Below are positions 52,205 to 60,389 of a DNA stretch of 64,000 bases, piece after piece. The stretch's first letter is position 1. Every line of letters begins with the position of its first letter. The DNA comes from Streptomyces sp. NBC_01214. Lineage in GTDB: Bacteria; Actinomycetota; Actinomycetes; Streptomycetales; Streptomycetaceae. The position numbers and the translations under genes were made by a program. The DNA lies in the NCBI RefSeq assembly GCF_026340975.1, contig NZ_JAPEOS010000001.1, positions 1,510,501 to 1,574,500 on the forward strand, written 5' to 3'. The notes under the pieces are model-generated. The model was not told the origin of the DNA and did not search any database. It saw only the letters and a list, made by a program, of their open reading frames with translations.

Positions 52205-53595
52205 GCGTCTTCCTCCCCCGGCCCGTCGGGCCGCTGTTCCTGGTGTCGCGGTGGCTCGGGCCGGTCCTGGGGCGCGGCCAACGACTCCGCCGTCGCCCGC
52301 TGGTAGCGCAGGACGGCCTGCTCGGCGGCCCGCAGGTCGCAGGGCGCGCTCCACAACATCCGCCGGGCGGCGTCGTACCGCTCGATCAGCAGGGGGTCCT
52401 CCGCCATTCCGTGGCGGGCCACCTTCGCCTTGTACGCGTCGAGCCGCCCGCGCAGCTCGGCCCGTACGGCCAGGGGTGCCGTCACTGCGGTCAACGATTC
52501 ACGGGCCCGCCGGAGTTCCTCCTCGGCGCGCTCCTCCAGCGATTCCAGCAGGGGCGAGAGCCGGTGCCAGCGGGCCTGGCGCCGGTGCTCGGCCGCCGCC
52601 GCGAGCTGTTCCTGGAGCGCCGTGGGCGGGCCGCTCACCGCGGGCACCTCGGACGCGGCGATCTTCGCCAGTACCTCGCCGCGCGCGGTCCGCGCCTCCG
52701 CCAGGGTCCGGTCGGCCCGCGAGAGCACGTCCCGCAGGGCGATCAGCCGCTGCTCGGCGTCCTGCCGTACGTCCAGCACCGCCTCGATCTCGCGGCGTAC
52801 GTCCTCCAGCGCGAGCGCGGCCCGGTCGTAGCGCCCGGTGTCCGGACGGCCGCCGCCGGGCGCCGAGCTGCCCGTCGCCGGCAGCCAGAAGGCCAGCGGG
52901 TCCGCGATCACCTGGGTGCGCAGCTGCGTCAGCTCGGCGGTGATGTCCTCCAAGTCGTCGCCGGAGGGGTGCTCGCCCGGCCGCACGCCCACCGAGTGGG
53001 CGAGCGAGCGGGTGCGGTGCAGTTCGGCGGCGAGCAGGTCGATCCGGGCGGGCAGCGCCGACCAGACGGCGTCGGCGGCGACCACCACGTCCAGCGAGCG
53101 CGCGTACAGGCCGTTCATCCGGGCCACCAGCTCGGCGAGCGAGAGCCGCTCCGCCAGCGCGACGCCCTCGGTGGCGGCCCCGGCGATCAGTACTCCGGGC
53201 CCGCGCAGCCGCTCGGTCAGCTCGATCAGGTCCTCGCGGTTCGGCCAGCGGCGCCGCTCCCGTACCTCCCGGGCGGCGGTCAGGGCCCCGCTGTAGGCGT
53301 CGAAGTACGTCCACAGCCGGGTGATGTCCGCGTCGGCGGTCGTCCACCGCTCCTTGGTGGTCCCGCTCAGCGCGGCGCCCTCCAGCAGCCGGCGTCCGGC
53401 GTGGTCCTGGAGGGCGAGCAGCGAGGTCTCGACGGCCTCGTGCTCGGCGCCCAACCGGGCCAGGGCGCGGTCGACGTCGTCCCGGTCCATCACTGCAGAC
53501 CCCGCCTCCACCGACTGTGCCTCCGCTTCCGCTGCCGCCTCCGTGTCCGTCCTCGTATCCTGCCCCGCGCCCGGTCCCGTGTCCGAAACCGTCAC
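52201..53595 (-). CDS. Coiled-coil protein in the PknG operon
   Basis: A 464-residue cytoplasmic protein, almost all helical with long heptad-like stretches rich in Ala, Leu, Arg and Glu ('LEDVRREIEAVLDVRQDAEQ', 'ESLEERAEEELRRARESL'). No known domain. Start taken as GTG 53595, five bases after the GlnH stop; the frame extends further upstream but overlaps glnH. Its stop overlaps pknG (ATGA). In this operon it could join sensor and kinase, taking the place of the adaptor function; this is inferred from position only. Confidence 0.72.
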   Translation of the reverse strand: MTVSDTGPGAGQDTRTDTEAAAEAEAQSVEAGSAVMDRDDVDRALARLGAEHEAVETSLLALQDHAGRRLLEGAALSGTTKERWTTADADITRLWTYFDAYSGALTAAREVRERRRWPNREDLIELTERLRGPGVLIAGAATEGVALAERLSLAELVARMNGLYARSLDVVVAADAVWSALPARIDLLAAELHRTRSLAHSVGVRPGEHPSGDDLEDITAELTQLRTQVIADPLAFWLPATGSSAPGGGRPDTGRYDRAALALEDVRREIEAVLDVRQDAEQRLIALRDVLSRADRTLAEARTARGEVLAKIAASEVPAVSGPPTALQEQLAAAAEHRRQARWHRLSPLLESLEERAEEELRRARESLTAVTAPLAVRAELRGRLDAYKAKVARHGMAEDPLLIERYDAARRMLWSAPCDLRAAEQAVLRYQRATAESLAAPQDRPEPPRHQEQRPDGPGEEDA

Positions 53596-53600
53596 GGGGC

Positions 53601-54731
53601 TCAGCCGTCCCGGTACTTGGGTGCGGGGGGCGCCGTCACGCCGGGCAGCACGGGCTGCAGGTGCTTGAGGTACGCCTTCATCCACGGGCTGTCACCGCCG
53701 CCCGCGCGGTAGTTCTCCAGCACCCTGTTGACCCTGCGGACCAGGTCCGAGGCGTCCTTGTTCATCGCCACCCCGTAGAACTCACGGGTGAAGGGTGAAC
53801 CCACCAGCTGCACCGACGGGTCCTGGGCGGCCTGACCGGCCGCGAGGGCGTTGTCCGTGATGATGCCGTCGACCTCGCCCAGCTGCAGCCGGACCAGGCA
53901 GTCCAGCTGGTTGGCGACGGTGACCGGCACCGAGCCGTACGACTGGGCCTTCAGGGCCGCCTCCGCCGTGGAACCGGCCGCGAAGCAGATCCGCCGGTCC
54001 TTCAGCGAGGGGTCGTACCCGGTGATCGGCGAGCCCTTGGGCGCCAGCACCTGCTGCCCGGCCTCGAAGTACGCCGTCGAGAAGGCGACGTCCTCCAGCC
54101 GCTTGCAGTTGATGGTCATGGTCCGTACGACGATGTCGACGCGCCCCTCCTGGAGGGCGGGGATGCGCTGACTGGTGGGGATGGCCCGGTAGATGACCGC
54201 GTTCTCGTCGCCCAGGACGTCCTTGGCGATGGCCTTGACCAGGTCGATGTCGAAGCCGTCGAGGCGGCTGCCCTCGGCGGTCTGGTTGCGGTAGCCCCAG
54301 CGGAAGCTGTTCTGGTCCACGCCGGCGACGAGCTTGCCGGCCGCCTTGATCCGCGCGATGGTCGCCCCGTCCACGTCGGAGGGGCGCAGGCTGGCCTCGG
54401 GGTCCTGGCAGGTGTCGGTGAGGGCCCAGGGCGCGGCCGGGGCCCCCGCCGTCGTGGCGGGCCGGTGGACCGGCCGGCCGGTGTCGGGCGTCGCGTGGGC
54501 CAGCGGCAGCAGGACGACGGCGGCGGTCGTCGCGCAGGCGACCGCCATGGCGCTCACCCCGCCCCAGCCGCGCAGCCGGCCCGCGGCGCGGCGGAGGCCG
54601 GACGCCGCGCCGGCGGTCGCCGCCCGCCGGGCCCGGCCCGGCCGGCTCTCCCGGGCCTGATGGTTCTCGTGGTTCTCGTGGTTCCCGTGGCCTTCGGCGG
54701 CCCGCTCCGCTCGTATCCGCATCGCGCTCAC
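53601..54731 (-). CDS. glnH: GlnH-type glutamate/aspartate-binding protein
   Basis: A 376-residue exported protein with a long cytoplasmic N-region (His/Asn-Glu repeat), one membrane helix (about 58-78) and a type 3 solute-binding domain (about 110-350): 'LVAGVDQNSFRWGYRN', 'DGFDIDLVKAIAKDVLG', 'VDIVVRTMTINCKR', 'DLVRRVNRVLENYRAGG'. It has no lipobox; the helix anchors it. GTG 54731 overlaps glnX (GTGA); ATG 54722 is an alternative. In mycobacteria and corynebacteria GlnH senses amino acids and signals to PknG through GlnX. No permease or ATPase gene is nearby, fitting a sensor role. Confidence 0.88.
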   Translation of the reverse strand: MSAMRIRAERAAEGHGNHENHENHQARESRPGRARRAATAGAASGLRRAAGRLRGWGGVSAMAVACATTAAVVLLPLAHATPDTGRPVHRPATTAGAPAAPWALTDTCQDPEASLRPSDVDGATIARIKAAGKLVAGVDQNSFRWGYRNQTAEGSRLDGFDIDLVKAIAKDVLGDENAVIYRAIPTSQRIPALQEGRVDIVVRTMTINCKRLEDVAFSTAYFEAGQQVLAPKGSPITGYDPSLKDRRICFAAGSTAEAALKAQSYGSVPVTVANQLDCLVRLQLGEVDGIITDNALAAGQAAQDPSVQLVGSPFTREFYGVAMNKDASDLVRRVNRVLENYRAGGGDSPWMKAYLKHLQPVLPGVTAPPAPKYRDG

Positions 54732-56134
54732 CTGTACTCCGAAAGCCGGCGCCCGATGCCGAGCAGGGCTGCTGCCGCACCGACGACCACCAGGGCCGCG
54801 GCGCCCGTCACCAATCCGCCCAGCGCGCCGATCCCGTCCTGGGCGGCCCGGGTGAACTCCTGCTGTTCGTGGGCGACGGCCTGTTCCAGGGAGGCGTCCA
54901 CCGTGTCGAAGGCGGCGCCGCTGCTCTCCTTGTGCTTCTCGTCCCCGACGACCTGGGGCAGAGCGGCCTCGTAGTCCCCCTTCAAGTCCGCCTCCCGGGC
55001 CGCCGTGTGCCGCTGCTTCCACTGCTTCACGCCGTCCTCGGCCCGGCTGACGGGGTCCCGGCCGGCCGCGTCGTCGGCGAGCCGCAGCGCGGTCGCCAGC
55101 CCGGCGTCCAACTGCTTCATGTTGTTCGTGAAGTCCACGTCGTACTTGTCGGACTTCTTGTCCTCGGCCAGTACGGCGCCCCGCGCGATCAGGGTCAGGT
55201 TCTCACCGGCCCGTGCCTGTAGGGACGCGATCCGCGCGTCGTTGAGCACCTTCATCGACTCCTGCCCGTCCGCCCGTGCCTCGCTCAACGAGGACCGTGC
55301 CACCGTGTGCCCCACGGCGAGCCACAGCAGGACCACCACCGACGCGGCCGTCGCGGCCACCAGCCCGTGGTTGAGGACCCGGTTCGTGTGCAGGTAGTTG
55401 CGCCGCTGCGCCCAGACGAGGGCGGCGAGGGTGAGCAGGCCCAGACCGATCGAGGCCAGTGGCCAGGACCGGGCGTCGTCGTGGTCTGTGTAGAGCCGCT
55501 TGGTCTCCGACTCGTACAGCCGCTGGGCGGCGGGCAGCAGCTGGGTGGTCATCTGCTCGTTGGCGTAACGGAGGTAGGCGCCGCCCAGCGGCAGGCCCTG
55601 CCGGTTGGTGGCCCGGGCCTGCTCGATCAGGCCGGTGTAGCGCGGGAGCTGCTCGCTCAGCACGGTGATCTGCCGGCGGGAGTCCTCGTTGCCGCCGGTG
55701 TTGGCGGCCGCGCTCACCAACAGCTTGGAGGCGTTGGCGATGTCCTTCTCGTACCGCTGGCGGACCTCGCGCGGCTCCTGGGCCCCCAGCAGGAACCCGC
55801 TGGAGGAGGTCGTGTCGGCATCCGCCAGGGAGCGGTAGATGCTCGCCGCGTCCGCGCTCAGCGGCTGGCTACGGCCCACCACGTCGTCGGCGGCCGCGGC
55901 CCGGTCGGAGATCTCCCAGACGCTCACGGTGCCGAACAGCATGATCAGGGCGGCCAGTACCGCGCCGATGATCCGCAGTCGGCCCGGCTCGGTGGTCGCC
56001 GCCTCGCGCAGCCGCTCCACGCCCTCGGCCCAGGCGGTCCGCCCGGGCGGCCCGTCGGGCGGTGGTGCCGTCGGCCCGACCGACGGCACGGAAGCACCGC
56101 CCCCGGGCGCGGGCGCGCGTGATGTGATCGCCAC
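54728..56134 (-). CDS. glnX: GlnX-like transmembrane sensor
   Basis: A 468-residue membrane protein with four helices: about 56-78, 233-252, 268-290 and 440-464. The two outer loops (about 80-230 and 290-430) are helical bundles like bacterial four-helix sensor domains. GTG 56134 follows GGAGG at five bases. Organisation matches GlnX of the GlnH-GlnX-PknG system, where it carries the amino-acid signal across the membrane. It is the first gene of the seven-gene operon and probably sits next to its promoter in the 207-base gap upstream. Confidence 0.85.
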   Translation of the reverse strand: MAITSRAPAPGGGASVPSVGPTAPPPDGPPGRTAWAEGVERLREAATTEPGRLRIIGAVLAALIMLFGTVSVWEISDRAAAADDVVGRSQPLSADAASIYRSLADADTTSSSGFLLGAQEPREVRQRYEKDIANASKLLVSAAANTGGNEDSRRQITVLSEQLPRYTGLIEQARATNRQGLPLGGAYLRYANEQMTTQLLPAAQRLYESETKRLYTDHDDARSWPLASIGLGLLTLAALVWAQRRNYLHTNRVLNHGLVAATAASVVVLLWLAVGHTVARSSLSEARADGQESMKVLNDARIASLQARAGENLTLIARGAVLAEDKKSDKYDVDFTNNMKQLDAGLATALRLADDAAGRDPVSRAEDGVKQWKQRHTAAREADLKGDYEAALPQVVGDEKHKESSGAAFDTVDASLEQAVAHEQQEFTRAAQDGIGALGGLVTGAAALVVVGAAAALLGIGRRLSEYR

Positions 56135-56341
56135 CGTGACCTCCCCCTCGGTCCTGTCGTCCTCCAGCCGACGCTGGGAGGCACCCCCTGCGCAGCAGTA
56201 TGGCCGTAGTGCCGGTCGACCACAGCACCCGGTGCTGGATCCAGGGCGATCCGTCCCCGAGGGCCCCCTTCGTCGCCCCTTCACCGTCAATACGTCCGTA
56301 GGGGCGCCACGGTTCCAGACCGGACGGTTTCCGGGGCGGGT

Positions 56342-57331
56342 TCACCCGAAATGGGCACGGAGTTTTTCGTATGCCCCGGGCGGGGCGTCGAGTGCGTCCA
56401 GGCCCAGTAGCCCGGCGCCGAGTACGGGTGGCGCCGTGATCACGCGGATCCGGGCGTGCGGGGCCCGTTCGGCGAGGCCCTCCGCGATCCGGTCGTTGAG
56501 CTGCGGGTGCCCGGCGGCCAGCACACTGCCGCCCAGCACGACCGGTACCTCCTGCTCCAGCAGACCCAGGCGACCCAGAGCCACCGATGCCATGGCCACC
56601 ACCTCGTCCGCCTGCCGGTGCACCAGCGACAGCGCCACCGGGTCCCCCGCGGCCGCCACCGCGAACAGCACCGGTGTCAGCTCGTGCCGCCGCGCGTGCT
56701 CCACCCGCCCCAGGTGCATGGCCTCGATCAGCGACGCCATCGACGCGTGGCCGAGGTGTGCGGGCAGCGCCCGGGCCAGCTCCGTCGGCCCGCCCCGCCC
56801 GTCCTCGGCCCGGGCCGCGCACCACAGGGCCTCTTCGGCCAGTCCGCCCCCGCCGCCCCAGTCGCCGGAGATCCGCCCGACCGCGGGGAAGCGGGCGGTG
56901 CGCCCGTCCGGGGCCATTCCGACGCAGTTGATGCCCGCCCCGCACACCACCGCCACACCGCACGGGCCGGCGCCCGCCGGCAGCCCGGAACGCAGCAGCG
57001 CGAACGTGTCGTTGCGGACCGTCGTGGTCCGGCCCCAGCCACGGCGTTTGATCTCGCGCGCCAGCTTCCGTTCCTCCACCGGGAAGTCCGCGTTGGCCAG
57101 GCAGGCCGACACGTGCTCGGCCCACGGCCCGGCCCCGCGGCCCGCGCGCAGCCCGGCGTCGGCCATCGCCTCGGCCAGCACGTCGACGGCCGCGGCCACG
57201 CCCGTGCGCGGCGGCTGGAAGCCCCCGGCCTGGCCGGAGCACAGCACCGAGCCGTCCGTGCCGAGGAGCGCCACGTCCGTCTTGCTGTTGCCCGCGTCGA
57301 TCGCCAGCACCGGGGGGAGGGTCACGCCCAT
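56342..57331 (-). CDS. Sugar kinase of the BadF/BadG/GlcNAc-kinase family
   Basis: A 329-residue ATP-dependent kinase of the ASKHA superfamily. 'LAIDAGNSKTDVALLG' is the phosphate 1 loop, 'GAGINCVGMAPDG' with 'DWGGGGGLAEEALW' the catalytic side, and 'VVLGGSVLAAG' the adenosine loop. The family includes N-acetylglucosamine kinase. It lies in the sugar operon, and its start overlaps the glycosidase stop by 10 bases, so it probably phosphorylates the imported sugar. The exact sugar is not clear. ATG at 57331. It ends the operon. Confidence 0.88.
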   Translation of the reverse strand: MGVTLPPVLAIDAGNSKTDVALLGTDGSVLCSGQAGGFQPPRTGVAAAVDVLAEAMADAGLRAGRGAGPWAEHVSACLANADFPVEERKLAREIKRRGWGRTTTVRNDTFALLRSGLPAGAGPCGVAVVCGAGINCVGMAPDGRTARFPAVGRISGDWGGGGGLAEEALWCAARAEDGRGGPTELARALPAHLGHASMASLIEAMHLGRVEHARRHELTPVLFAVAAAGDPVALSLVHRQADEVVAMASVALGRLGLLEQEVPVVLGGSVLAAGHPQLNDRIAEGLAERAPHARIRVITAPPVLGAGLLGLDALDAPPGAYEKLRAHFG

Positions 57332-58587
57332 GGCAGGTGCTCCTTGTTGTGCGCGAGGAGCCGGTCGGTCAGCCCTTCGGCCAGGTCGAACTGTCCGACG
57401 AGCGGGTGCGCCAGCAGTGCCTTGAAGACCCGTTCGCGCCCGCCGCGCAGGGCCGCGTCCAGCGCGAGGTCCTCGTACGCGCTCACGTGCGAGACCAGCC
57501 CGGAGAACAGCGGGTCCAGCCGGGGCACCGCGAGCGGAACGGCGCCGGATCCGTCGACGCGGGCCTGCACCTCGATCACCGCGTCGTCCGGCAGGAAGGG
57601 CAGGGTGCCGTTGTTGTACGTGTTGACCACCTGCACGGCCGGCCCGCCGTCGCCCAGCAGGGAGGCGGCCAGGTCCACGGCGGCCTCGGAGTAGAAGGCG
57701 CCGCCCCGTTTCGCCAGCAGCGCCGGCTTCTCGTCGAGCGCGGGATCCCCGTACAGGGCGAGCAGTTCGCGTTCCATCGCGGCGACCTCGGCGGCCCGCG
57801 AGGGCTTGGTCCCGAGCTCCCGGACGACCTCGTCGTGGGCGTAGAAGTAGCGCAGGTAGTACGAGGGCACGACGCCGAGCCGGTCCAGCACCGCCCGCGG
57901 CAGCCGCAGGTCCCCGGCGACGGCCTCGCCCTGCGTGGCGAGCAGGGTCGCCAGCAGGTCCTCGCCGTCCGGGCCGCCCCGGCGCACGCCGAGCTCCCAG
58001 GTCAGGTGGTTGAGGCCCACGTGGTCCAGGTGGATGTCGGCCGGCGCTAGGTCCAGCAGCGCCGCGAACTTCCGCTGGAGGCCGATCGCGACGTTGCACA
58101 GACCGACGGCCTTGTGGCCGGCCCGCAGCAGGGCCCGGGTGACGATCCCCACCGGGTTGGTGAAGTCGATGATCCATGCGTCCGGGTTGGTCCGCCGGAC
58201 CCGCTCGGCGATGTCGAGGACCACCGGGACCGTGCGCAGCGCCTTGGCGAGCCCGCCCGCGCCCGTGGTCTCCTGGCCGACGCAGCCGCACTCCAACGGC
58301 CAGGTCTCGTCCTGGAGCCGGGCGGCCTGCCCGCCGATGCGCAGCTGGAGCAGGACCGCGTCGGCCCCGTCGATGCCCGCGTCGAGGTCGGAGGTGGTGG
58401 TGATGCGTCCGGGGTGGCCCTGCCGGGCGAAGATCCGCCGGGCCAGGCCGCCGATCAGCTCCAGTCGTTCGGCGGCCGGGTCGATCAGCACGAGCTCGCT
58501 GACGGGCAGGGTGTCGCGCAGCCGCGCGAAGCCGTCGACCAGTTCGGGGGTGTAGGTGGAACCGCCGCCCACCACTGCGAGTTTCAT
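57322..58587 (-). CDS. GH4 6-phospho-beta-glucosidase family enzyme
   Basis: A 421-residue NAD- and metal-dependent glycosidase. 'LAVVGGGSTYTPELVDGF' binds NAD, 'GLCNVAIGLQ' has the metal-binding Cys, and 'VGLNHLTW' the metal-binding His. 'FTNPVGIVTRALL' is also a family mark. GH4 members split 6-phospho-beta-glucosides or related sugars by a redox mechanism. In this operon there is no PTS gene, so the phosphorylated substrate would have to be made by a kinase, perhaps the next gene's product. ATG at 58587. Confidence 0.92.
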   Translation of the reverse strand: MKLAVVGGGSTYTPELVDGFARLRDTLPVSELVLIDPAAERLELIGGLARRIFARQGHPGRITTTSDLDAGIDGADAVLLQLRIGGQAARLQDETWPLECGCVGQETTGAGGLAKALRTVPVVLDIAERVRRTNPDAWIIDFTNPVGIVTRALLRAGHKAVGLCNVAIGLQRKFAALLDLAPADIHLDHVGLNHLTWELGVRRGGPDGEDLLATLLATQGEAVAGDLRLPRAVLDRLGVVPSYYLRYFYAHDEVVRELGTKPSRAAEVAAMERELLALYGDPALDEKPALLAKRGGAFYSEAAVDLAASLLGDGGPAVQVVNTYNNGTLPFLPDDAVIEVQARVDGSGAVPLAVPRLDPLFSGLVSHVSAYEDLALDAALRGGRERVFKALLAHPLVGQFDLAEGLTDRLLAHNKEHLPWA

Positions 58588-58589
58588 CG

Positions 58590-59444
58590 TCAGCCTTTCA
58601 CGCCGGTCAGGGTGACTCCCTCGACGAACGCCTTCTGGGCGAAGAAGAAGAGGACGATCACCGGGGCCATGACCAGTACGGTCGCGGCCATGGTCAGGTT
58701 CCAGTTGGTGTGGTGCGCACCCTTGAAGGACTCCAGTCCGTAGCTGAGGGTCCAGGCGGCCGGGTTGTCGGAGGCGTAGATCTGCGGGCCGAAGTAGTCG
58801 TTCCAGGCGAAGAAGAACTGGAAGAGCGCGACGGCGGCGATCCCGGGCCGGGCCATCGGCAGGACGACGCGCAGCAGGGTGCGCACCTCGCCGCAGCCGT
58901 CGACGCGGGCCGCGTCCAGGTACTCGTCGGGGATGGTCAGCAGGAACTGGCGGAGCAGGAAGATGGAGAAGGCGTCGCCGAACGCCATCGGGACGATCAG
59001 CGGCCACAAGGTGCCCGACAGGTCGAGCTGCTTCGCCCAGAAGAGGTACATGGGGATGACCACCACCTGGGGCGGCAGCATCATCATGGCGATCACGAGG
59101 AGCAGCGCGAGCCGCTGCCCGCGGAAGCGGAACTTGGCGAGCGCGTACGCGACGGGCACGGAGGAGACCACGGTCAACAGGGTGCCGAGTCCGGCGTACA
59201 GGAGCGTGTTGCGCCACCAGGTCAGGAAGCCCGGGGTGTGCCACACCTTCGCGTAGTTGCCCCATTCCCAGGTGTCGGGCCACAGGTCGCGGGTCAGGGC
59301 CTGCCGGTCGCCCATCAGGGAGGTGAGGAGGAGGAAGACGAAGGGGAGGACGAAGAAGAGTGCGGCGGCCACGCCGAGCGAGTGCACCCCGACCCAGTGC
59401 AGTACCGCCCCGGAGGATCTCCGGCCGGTGTGCGCGCTGCTCAT
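58590..59444 (-). CDS. Sugar ABC transporter permease (MalG type)
   Basis: A 284-residue membrane protein with six helices. The EAA loop is 'DEYLDAARVDGCGEVRTLLRVVLPMARPG', typical of CUT1 carbohydrate permeases. The N-terminal half has 'YAGLGTLLTVVSSVPVAYALAKFRF'. Its start overlaps the partner permease (ATGA), and its stop lies 2 bases before the glycosidase start. No ATPase gene is in the operon; in Streptomyces the shared ATPase MsiK serves several such transporters. Confidence 0.93.
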   Translation of the reverse strand: MSSAHTGRRSSGAVLHWVGVHSLGVAAALFFVLPFVFLLLTSLMGDRQALTRDLWPDTWEWGNYAKVWHTPGFLTWWRNTLLYAGLGTLLTVVSSVPVAYALAKFRFRGQRLALLLVIAMMMLPPQVVVIPMYLFWAKQLDLSGTLWPLIVPMAFGDAFSIFLLRQFLLTIPDEYLDAARVDGCGEVRTLLRVVLPMARPGIAAVALFQFFFAWNDYFGPQIYASDNPAAWTLSYGLESFKGAHHTNWNLTMAATVLVMAPVIVLFFFAQKAFVEGVTLTGVKG

Positions 59445-60385
59445 TCACCTGCTCCGATCAGACCGCCACGGCGCCGCATCAGGAGCGCGGTGAAGGCCGT
59501 GGAGAGGGCGAACAGGACGAGCGCGACGACGCACGCGGTGCCGTAGTCGAAGCGCTGGAACCCGAGGTTGTAGACGAGCTGGGGCAGCGTCAGGGTGGAC
59601 TTGTCGGGATAGCCCGGCTCGAACTGCTGGCCCGAGCCGCCGATCACCCCGGCCGCGACCTTCCCCGCCACCAGCGGCTGGGCGTAGTACTGCATGGCCT
59701 GGATGACCCCGGTGACCACCGCGAACATGATGATCGGCGAGATGTTGGGCAGGGTGATGTGCCGGAACCGCGCCCAGGCGCCGGCCCCGTCCAGCTCCGC
59801 GGCCTCGTACTGCTCCTTGGGTACGTCGAGCAGCGCGGCCATGAAGATGACCATCAGGTCGCCGACCCCCCACAGGGCGAGGGCGGTCAGGGCCGGCTTG
59901 GACCAGTCGGCGTCGGTGAACCAGCCGGGGGTGGGCAGTCCCACCGCGTCCAGCAGGGTGTTGACGGGGCCGGTGCCGGGGTTGAGCAGGAAGACGAAGG
60001 ACAGGGTCGCGGCGACCGGCGGGGCCAGGTAGGGCAGGTAGAACAGGGTCCGGAAGATCCCGGTCCCCGTCTTGATCTTCGTGATGAGCAGGCCGATGCC
60101 GAGGCCGAAGGCGACCCGGCAGGTCACCATCACCAGGACCAGCCACAGCGTGTTGCGCATGGCCGGCCAGAAGAGCGGATAGTCCGTGAAGACGTAGCTC
60201 CAGTTGTCCAGGCCGTTGAAGGCCGGCTGCCGGAAGCCGTCGTACCGCGTGAAGGAGAAGTACAGGGTGGACAGCAGCGGGTAGAGGAAGAAGACGGCGA
60301 AGCCGATCAGCCAGGGGGACAGGAAGGCCACGGTCCGCAGGGCGGAGCGCCGCCGCTTCGAGCGCAGGGGGTGGGCGCCGGTCAT
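59441..60385 (-). CDS. Sugar ABC transporter permease (MalF type)
   Basis: A 314-residue membrane protein. Six helices, 'LSPWLIGFAVFFLYPLLSTLYFSFTRYDGF' at the N-terminus and the EAA loop 'EQYEAAELDGAGAWARFRHITLPNISP' identify a CUT1 MalF-type subunit. It pairs with the MalG-type subunit encoded directly after it. Four bases after the binding-protein gene's stop; ATG at 60385. Confidence 0.93.
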   Translation of the reverse strand: MTGAHPLRSKRRRSALRTVAFLSPWLIGFAVFFLYPLLSTLYFSFTRYDGFRQPAFNGLDNWSYVFTDYPLFWPAMRNTLWLVLVMVTCRVAFGLGIGLLITKIKTGTGIFRTLFYLPYLAPPVAATLSFVFLLNPGTGPVNTLLDAVGLPTPGWFTDADWSKPALTALALWGVGDLMVIFMAALLDVPKEQYEAAELDGAGAWARFRHITLPNISPIIMFAVVTGVIQAMQYYAQPLVAGKVAAGVIGGSGQQFEPGYPDKSTLTLPQLVYNLGFQRFDYGTACVVALVLFALSTAFTALLMRRRGGLIGAGE

Positions 60386-60389
60386 CGGG

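Noticed and set aside
53601..54731. GlnH-type protein as a component of an amino-acid ABC importer
   Set aside because: No permease or ATPase genes adjoin it, and it is coupled to a GlnX-like sensor and PknG, so a sensory role fits better.
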